DNA of 64,000 nt. It comes from Turnera subulata. Taxonomy: Eukaryota; Streptophyta; Magnoliopsida; Malpighiales; Passifloraceae. The number at the start of each line of letters is the position of its first letter. Position 1 is the first letter of the stretch. Made by a program: the position numbers and the translations under genes. The notes beneath the pieces are model-generated. The model was not told the DNA's origin and did not search any database. It saw only the letters and a program-made list of their open reading frames with translations. The stretch lies in NCBI GenBank assembly GCA_028386065.3, contig JAKUCV010005755.1:1-64000 (forward strand), given 5' to 3'. Of this stretch, positions 57,533 to 64,000 are shown piece by piece.

Positions 57533-58389
57533 TTACATTTAACTAGCATAATAGCATGTATCGTTGTGTGGGTGAATCAGCAATGGCATGATTTTTCTAG
57601 ATTGGTCCTGAAGTATTGTAGTACAATTTATCTTACTAGTAACATAAAGCCTGAAGCTTTTGTTGTAAACTTATTAGCAAGATATAGCTTTGCTCTAACG
57701 TATCTATATTAGAATAAAGTGAAATATATAAATACATATTCCATTATCTTGGGGTATAATGGATATGGGATTATTTTAATCTTGTAAAATCCAAAGGAGA
57801 ATATAGTTGGCTTTGGTTATTTTGATCCACATGAAACACAGGCACATACATGCTACTTCTTTATATATGGAGGAACTACTACATCATGCGGATCTACAAA
57901 GTAAAGTACGTTGCCACTTCATCAAATGATACATAAATTATGATCATACATGAAGCAGTGGATAATGTGTTTGGCTACGATCGATGACGCAACATGTTCG
58001 AGATTGATGCAGATTAGATAGTGAGAAAAATATTCCAACAACAATTTATGAAGATAGAGTTGCCTGCATTGCTCAATTGAGGGAAAGATACATCAAATTC
58101 GCTCAACTAACAACCTGGCAAACTTATTTGCAAAGTCACTTCCCACTTCATAAACCCTTGGTAAAATATTTTACCATACACCTAACTTTCATGTGGATTT
58201 TTCTATCTACCTATCTACCTTCATTGTTTTTATCTTTATTACCTAATTCCATATGATTTTATTCATATTATCCAATTTAACATATTTGTTTTTATCCTCT
58301 AATTTTTACATATAAATACGCCTTATACATACAATTCTTACTTTTGATCTCCCAACATAAACCCCTCTCCTTATTCCTACATACCTCTC
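57533..58389. other. Intergenic, AT-rich, nothing supported
   Basis: No convincing frame, repeat boundary or RNA gene was seen between the MULE and the Harbinger-type terminus. Confidence 0.5.
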
Positions 58390-59380
58390 TTAGTGCCTGT
58401 TTGGATCGCGGGTTTGGGGCGCGCGGGATAGGGATTGATCCCGAACTCGGCGTTTGGCTGTAGTTTTTTTTAGGGCGGGGTCGGGAATGGGCTGGGATCG
58501 AATCCCGCAAAACCTGGATTTTCAACTCATCCTCTAGAGCCGGGATTGAAAACACGGGATAGGGATAGAAAAAGTATGACGGGCGTGTCCCTGCCCAAAT
58601 TTCATTAATACCATTTTACCCCTGCTTGTATAAAAGCATTTTTTCACGTTGAACAGTAGCTGACTCGAGCCCGACACCCTCTCTCTTCCTCCTCCCAGGT
58701 GCGTCGCTCTTCCTCTCCATTCTTCTTCTTCTCTTCTCTTCTCCTCCCCGTTTCATGGACATCAGATGCGTGTTTTGAGTGAATCTTCTCCCCATTTCAC
58801 TTCTTATCTTCTCCTGCTCTTCTTCCTTGCTTCTTCTTCTCCCCGTCTCAGCCAAACTTTGTTAAAATCAAAAACCCCCAAATCAAACCCCAATAACCCT
58901 AATTTTCAATTTTCAAATTGATGATGCAATTGGGTTATAATACTGCCTTATAATCTTTGCTTTTGTATGTTTAAGTTCGATTCATCACTAATTCACCATC
59001 CATTTCAGTTGTGTAGGTGAACTAAAGGTGATTGAAGTTTGAGGGCTCGATGGGGTTGGTCATCTCCATTCCTCAAGGTAAAAACTAATTTCCCTCCTCG
59101 TTTGATGGTTTTCGTGGTTTGTATCAACCCTAGCTTTCTAACCTGTTACTGGATGTCTCGGTGTGGAGAATGTATGTGTTGATTGATAAAGCATGATTAG
59201 CAGACTAGAGATTTTGGTTGCTGCTGTTGGTTATCACTGTTTTTTGCGTTCGTTACTGCTATTGGTTACAGTAATAAGTGTGCTTGTCTTCAATATAATG
59301 GTCGTAATTATAGAAGTACTGAAGTGGATTGCCTTCACCTGATGTGTTACTATTGCATAGTTGAAATGCTTCCGTTGAAA

Positions 59381-59564
59381 GAACATCGATGTTTTTTGAG
59401 TTCTGCCAAAGTAGTTCAAAACAACAATTAACAGAACATCGATGTTTTAACGGAGAACATCGATGTTTTCAAGCTTTTGCCAAAACAATTTAAGATAAGT
59501 AATAGTAGAACATCGATGTTTGAATAGTAGAACATCGATGTTTGAACAGTGAACATCGATGTTT
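59381..59564. repeat. Array of six 12-bp palindromes AACATCGATGTT
   Basis: Exact copies start at 59382, 59435, 59456, 59509, 59531 and 59552. Copies 1-2 and 3-4 belong to a 74-bp tandem unit (59381-59454 and 59455-59528) that also shares a TGCCAAA word. Copies 5 and 6 follow at 22 and 21 bp spacing. The palindrome is conserved without a single change while the spacers have diverged. Confidence 0.95.
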
Positions 59565-59784
59565 AGAGAGAATGAGATTTTGCTGTTTTCCTGCTTTCAA
59601 CAACATCATGGGATTCTTCTCTTTCCTTGACTAGCCTTGGGAGCTAATGATAATGAATGTTTATTTTTTTGCAAGGCCAGGAGCTGAAGTTGTTCCTCTT
59701 TGCACTCGAAGCATCTATTTGGATTCTCAAGGTTAGTTTTCACTCTAACCTTTATTTTTATGCCAAATAATGAAACAATTGTAG

Positions 59785-60571
59785 GATTGGATGTTATGAG
59801 AACAATTTTTTGGAGAAGGAAGATTTATATGATAGGACAATGGTCACCTTAGAAACTAGGAGAGACAAAGTAGATGAGTTTACTAAAGCCAATGACCAGT
59901 ACTGCGTTTGGAATTTAAGAATAGACAGAGACACATTTGCAAAGTTGTGTGTTGTCCTTAAAACAAGGGGAGGGTTGACTGAAACCGGTAGTGTGAGTTT
60001 GGAGGAGAAAATTGCAATGTTCTTAAAAATTCTAGCCCACCATGAGAAGAATAGGCCTTCACAATCCTTGTTCAGAAGGTCTGGAGAGACTGTGAGTAGG
60101 CATGTTCATCAAGTATTAAGGGCGGTGATATTGGCTAAGAAAATTGGAATGGAGCCACAGCAGGATGAAGTTGAGATTGTGGAAGTGAAGGAAGGAGTCG
60201 GGGACCAAAAGGGGAAAGGGAAGGGGAAAGGGAAGATGCCGGTGACCACTAAGCCGCGCTTTTTTTGGCAGTAAGAAGACGTCAATGGTTTGATCATTGT
60301 GTTGCAAGACATTGTTGTGGTAGGTTTGAAGGTTGATGCCGGATCCTTCAAGAGTGGTACTTATAAATTGATCAAATCCAAGTTGATTAATCATATGTCC
60401 GCCGAGCGCATTGCATTAATGACTGAGGAGCATATAAGGAACAAGATTAGGGCTCTGAAAGACAAGTACATGGCATGTTTCGAGATGTGTAACAGAAGTG
60501 GTTTCGGCTGGAACGAGGAGAAGATGTGTGTGGAGGTGGACAGTGAAGAAGTGGCTGAAACGTGGATTAAG
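59785..60571 (+). pseudogene. Harbinger-type DUF8040 plus Myb/SANT-like protein, in-frame stop
   Basis: The exon begins after an acceptor (AATTGTAG, to 59784) and stays in one frame to a donor-like AAG|GTTAGC near 60571. Part one reads VWNLRIDRDTFAKLCVVL, SLEEKIAMFLKILAHHEKNR and FRRSGETVSRHVHQVLRAV, the DUF8040 domain that precedes the DDE nuclease in HARBI1-like transposases. The nuclease itself is missing. After a glycine/lysine linker (GKGKGKGKMP) a TAA stop (60272-60274) interrupts the frame. It continues with IIVLQDIVVVGLKVDAGSFK, IRNKIRALKDKYMACFEM and SGFGWNEEKMCVEVD, a Myb/SANT-like domain of the Harbinger ORF1 type. Upstream exons are not identified. It is either a transposon relic or a host gene built from one. 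Confidence 0.75.
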
Positions 60572-60659
60572 GTTAGCATTGTATTTCAGGTTGTGAAGCT
60601 ATCTATATACTTGAGTGTTGATGTCGATTGTAGTGATCCAATAATTAAGATTGTGTTGT

Positions 60660-62069
60660 TGTAACAGCCCAGGAAAAAATTTGGATTTTTACCGAGACTG
60701 TAAAAGTCTTTTTACAGTGATTTACCGAATGAATTAATATTGGGTAATTAATTCAAGGTAAATCGAGCGTCGTTTTTTGTAACCGAGGCTTTTTCCACGC
60801 TCGAGATTTTTCCGTGGATTTTTCGGGTCCCAGAATCTTCGGAAAATCACACCGGAAAATACCTAAGGGGGTATCAGTTATTTTCTGGTTCGGACCGGAC
60901 TCGCTCTATAATGCAGACAAGCTGCATTATTGAACGTTCACAGGTTGAACAGTTCAATCACAGGCTTTTAAAAAAAACAGGCAGAAGAAGGGGGAAGGAA
61001 GAAGAGAGGAAGAGAAAAAAAAAAAGAAGAAGAGAGGAAGAGAAAAAAAAAAGAAGAAGAGAGAAAAAAAAGAAAGAGAGGGAGAAAAAAAAATGAAAGA
61101 AGAAAGGAAAAAAAAAGAAGAGAAATAAAAAAGAGAAGAAGAAGAAAACATAAAAGAAAAAGAGAGAAATAAGTTTTAAAAAAAAGAAGCGAAAAAAAAA
61201 AAAAGAAAAGGGGGAGAGGAGCAGCCGCCGCCAACCACCCGAACCTCCACGTCTGCACGTCGCCGCAGCCACGACCAGCCGCCACCCTCCTCTCCTGCCG
61301 CTGCTGCCGCCTGCAAGCCGTCACCGCTCATCAACCACCTTGCCCGTGCCTCCTCTTTGCATCGACCCTCGCCTGCAGATCCACCAACCGCCGCCTTGAG
61401 TTCGCCGCCCGATTCCTCCTCGCACCGCCTCGCCAATGCCGTCTTGTGCCGCCTCGCCTTGTGTGCGCCGTCGCCTCCTCTCAGCCCCCACCTCGCACGT
61501 CGCGCCGTCCACCGAGGTGAGCTGCAGACCCGATTATAGAGACGACCCAGATGGGTTGTCAATGAGGGTCGGGTTGACCCGGGGTTTAGATAGGGTTGAT
61601 GTTGGGCTTGATTGGTTATGGGCTTGGGTTTAGGTTTTGGATGTTGGGCTTGCGCTTGGACTTGAACTTGGGTTGGGCTGGTGGCTCTGTTGGGCTACTT
61701 TGCGCTGGGCCTGTCTGGGCTCCATGTAGTGGGCTGGACAGCACTGTTCACGACCCAGACGGCCTAGTCCAAGATTAAAAAAAAATAAATAATAATAAAA
61801 TAAAATCTGACTTATATAAATAATATGGTTATATTGGAAAATTAAATTATGGAAATATTTTGGAAAAATCTGAGATATGGAAAATAATTAATATTTATGC
61901 ATACGGGGAATAATATGGGAAATATATATATGTATATTTATAAATTCGTATTTATTTTCAGAAAATAAGTTTGTATGATTAATTTTTCTGGAAATATGGT
62001 TTTCTAAAGATGATAATATTTGGTAATTATATTTTGGCAAAAAATATATTTTATAGAAATAATTTCAGG

Positions 62070-62110
<41 letters not shown>

Positions 62111-63510
62111 ATAATTTCTAGGAATATTATATTGTTATTATTTTTGGAGATAAATTATAATTATTCTATAAAAAAATATTTAAAGGAGAGTTTTAATTAA
62201 AGTATGGTACCAAAATTATATTCGGATATACGTACGGTATAATATTTTCAGCAAAAGACGATAATAAAGAATATGAACCGGGATGGGTATATTTCGCAGT
62301 ATTGGCGTCATAGTATACCGATTACGTGCATTCATGTGAGTATATTGTTTTGTTGTATAGGTTTTGATATCGGGCAGTTTCCCGAGGAGCCGGCTTGGGA
62401 CCGATCATTGTCTCCGGAGTTGAGTAATCGGCCAAGGTGAGGATGGATTTCCTTCAATATGTGCCTGTATTACTCGGTTATTGTGTTTTATGATTATTGT
62501 ACTGTTGATTGATGCATTTGTTGTGGTTTGTTTCGGGATGTTTATCCCGGTGCTTTGATTGGTTTTTGGGATGTTTATCCCCGCGTTGAGTTCTGGATAT
62601 TTATTTTCGTGTCTTTGGCCATAAGAATAATAGATTAATTAATAATTTGAGATAAGGATGTCGATCCTTGGTTTTGGATAGGGATGTTTATCCCGGCATT
62701 TGGGTTAGGGATGTTGATCCCTGTGATTTGGTTTTGAATGATGATAATTTAATTGTCACGTGGTAAGTAGTGGTACGACTCGATGGTTTAAGACTATTTT
62801 GTGGCGGCCATGACCTGGGTTACTTGTGATAAGCATGTCTATGCTTGGGATGTTTATCCTGTGATTATATTTGGGATGTCTATCCCTGGGTTCTTATTTT
62901 TGGGATGTCGATCCCTGGGCTCTCTTGGATTTGGTCTGGAACCCAAAATATGTTGAGAACCAGGTCTGACCCCTAGCTTATCCGTGACGGGGCCCAGAAA
63001 GATAAAATTGGAAATTGGGATTTTATTTAAGTCTTTTTGGTCTTGGACCAGTTTTGGGTCGAGTTTTTGGTTTGGTATATATTTGGCGGTTTTTGCTTGT
63101 TTCGACGTTGAGTAATTTATAGTGTTGCATATTGATTGTCGATCCTTCATCGGTGAGCACTTCGGACTCACCCCTCACCTGCGGGCTTTCATCCCGTAGG
63201 ATGAGTTATTTGTGGTACAGGTTTGATGCATTCCAGATAGGCTGCGACGTTATCCCTTGGAGAAGACTCGGATCCATAGTTTGCATCAGTGTCGCATACA
63301 GTGTCTTTGTGAGTTGTTAAGTCTTCCGCTGTGCATTATATTGCTATTGTTGGGCCATTGGGCCGGTTATGATGTTATTGATGTTTTTATTTTGGGTTGT
63401 TGAGCCCAAGTTTCTGTTGTATACACTGTATGCTAGGCTTGGTTTGGTTGGGTCGTCATAGTTCCGGCACGTGTTTACTGTGTACGGTAAATACGGGTCG
63501 GGGCGTTTCA
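60660..63510 (+). mobile_element. 5' LTR (2851 bp) of a Ty3-type element (copy F)
   Basis: Starts TGTAACAGCCCAGGAAAA and ends GGTCGGGGCGTTTCA, followed directly by ATTTGGTAGCAGAGCGG, a primer-binding site. It is therefore the 5' LTR of an element that continues out of the window, not a solo LTR. Left flank GTTGT (60655-60659). Layout as in the other copies: purine-rich run (60970-61215), GC-rich segment to the donor-like GAG|GTGAG (61516), splice-bounded segment 62361-62436, nine GGGAT...ATCCC palindromes (62535-62920), and 21-base segment 63200-63220. A TA microsatellite lies at about 62073-62107. Confidence 0.9.
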
Positions 63511-63680
63511 ATTTGGTAGCAGAGCGGACGTTAGGTCTGGTTGGGCAGTCCTTGTGTGTTTGTTGTTCTTGTTTGCATAGTTTGCTCCAATTGTTTATTA
63601 TTTTATATCATTTTAGTTAGTGCATTATGGATCCAGTCAAGGGACGCCAGCTATTGCAGAACATTCACATAAAAGGTAAT
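63511..63680 (+). other. Primer-binding site and leader of the Ty3-type element
   Basis: TTTGGTAGCAGAGC (63512 on) is one base away from the usual initiator-Met-tRNA primer site core. About 115 bases later an ATG at 63627 opens MDPVKGRQLLQNIHIK, a possible gag start. The frame is soon lost in AT-rich DNA (63685-63770), which seems to be another insertion or a breakpoint. Confidence 0.6.
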
Positions 63681-63769
63681 GATGCCATAAATATGCGGAA
63701 ACATAAATATTATTATTATTGCTAATATTAATATTACAAACATTAATATTACATTGTTATTTTAAAAAA

Positions 63770-64000
63770 TTACATTCATCTTCTCGGAACGACGTTGACC
63801 CTGAAGCTGTTGGGGTCATTGTTGATGTTGACTGTGATGCTGTCGCTCCACGAGAACCACATGCCACCTGCGTTGTTCTGGCCGGGAAGCTCGAACCGAT
63901 TTGCTTGAGGGAACCGAAGTGGGATGAGACCGTGATCGTCTTCAGGTTGCCACTGGGTCTCCGTGAGAAGAACCATGTTGGGCTTGTACTAGTTCTTCAG
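63770..64000 (-). pseudogene. LINE endonuclease fragment
   Basis: The minus-strand frame 63976-63776, extended to the window edge, reads YKPNMVLLTETQWQPEDDHG and then NRFELPGQNNAGGMWFSWSD. The NMVLLTET glutamate motif and the GGMWFSW stretch correspond to ILVLxETR...GGIWLLW of plant L1 endonucleases. It stops after VNVVPRR, so only the first third of the domain is here. The parent element would extend beyond position 64000. Confidence 0.6.

Larger units (their letters stand above)
58393..60659 (+). mobile_element. PIF/Harbinger-type element, 3' part cut off by an LTR insertion
   Basis: TTA (58390-58392), the usual PIF/Harbinger target, is followed by GTGCCTGTTTGGATCG, a terminus of the type seen in plant Harbinger and related elements. 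About 1.4 kb further in the same direction lie the DUF8040 and Myb/SANT-like segments that make up Harbinger proteins. The matching right terminus was not found; the element is broken at 60660 by the LTR of another retrotransposon. The left boundary is inferred from wording and TTA alone. Confidence 0.6.

Noticed and set aside
59381..59564. CRISPR-like array
   Set aside because: The repeats are 12-bp palindromes with uneven spacing in plant nuclear DNA next to a transposon gene; CRISPR arrays have longer repeats, uniform spacers and prokaryotic context.

Overview
The window is nuclear DNA of a flowering plant, most likely a eudicot. The support is three intact plant-type genes, spliceosomal-looking splice signals, AT-rich intergenic DNA and a dense load of plant transposable elements (Ty3- and Ty1-type LTR elements, L1-type LINEs, MULEs, PIF/Harbinger, Helitron, TRIM and a tRNA-SINE). 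The species cannot be told from the sequence. A single N at 8040 marks an assembly join.

Genes. Three single-exon protein genes look intact, all on the + strand: an atypical HLH factor of the PAR1/PAR2 type (10336-10758), a tail-anchored coiled-coil protein of the peroxisomal and mitochondrial division factor type (41580-42440), and a class-I plant carboxylesterase (54808-55722). They share no pathway. Doubtful gene ends lie at 1-400 (minus strand, running off the window) and 45834-46164 (+).

Region by region. 1-8260: diverged repeats and two non-autonomous MULEs with clear 9-bp target-site duplications (TSDs); the first holds a nested MITE and a GC-rich, possibly captured core. 8260-12042: the PAR1-like gene and its flanks. 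12043-33156: one 5'-truncated L1 LINE of about 2.5 kb, bounded by a perfect 17-bp TSD and swollen to 21 kb by nested insertions. These are a solo Ty3-type LTR, a TRIM, a Helitron inside the TRIM's TSD, two further LTR insertions inside the Helitron, and a solo LTR inside one of those. Nearly every junction can be read to the base from its TSD. 33977-39670: a second, full-structure but decayed LINE (gag-like ORF1, endonuclease, RT, RNase H). 40066-40924: a foldback MULE-like element just upstream of the PMD gene. 43972-47558: a tRNA-SINE, a possible first exon, a TAA microsatellite and a small MULE-type MITE. 48760-53563: a decayed Ty1/copia element on the minus strand. 56805-57523: another MULE. 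58393-63510: a PIF/Harbinger remnant (DUF8040 plus Myb/SANT-like domain in one frame) cut by the 5' LTR of another Ty3-type element, whose internal region begins at 63511. A LINE endonuclease fragment ends the window.

The most unusual material is not in the genes. It is the exactly resolvable five-deep nest; the LTR family that carries the same splice-site-bounded mini-exons and an array of short GGGAT...ATCCC palindromes in independent copies; and a cluster of six identical 12-bp AACATCGATGTT palindromes in front of the Harbinger-type reading frame.
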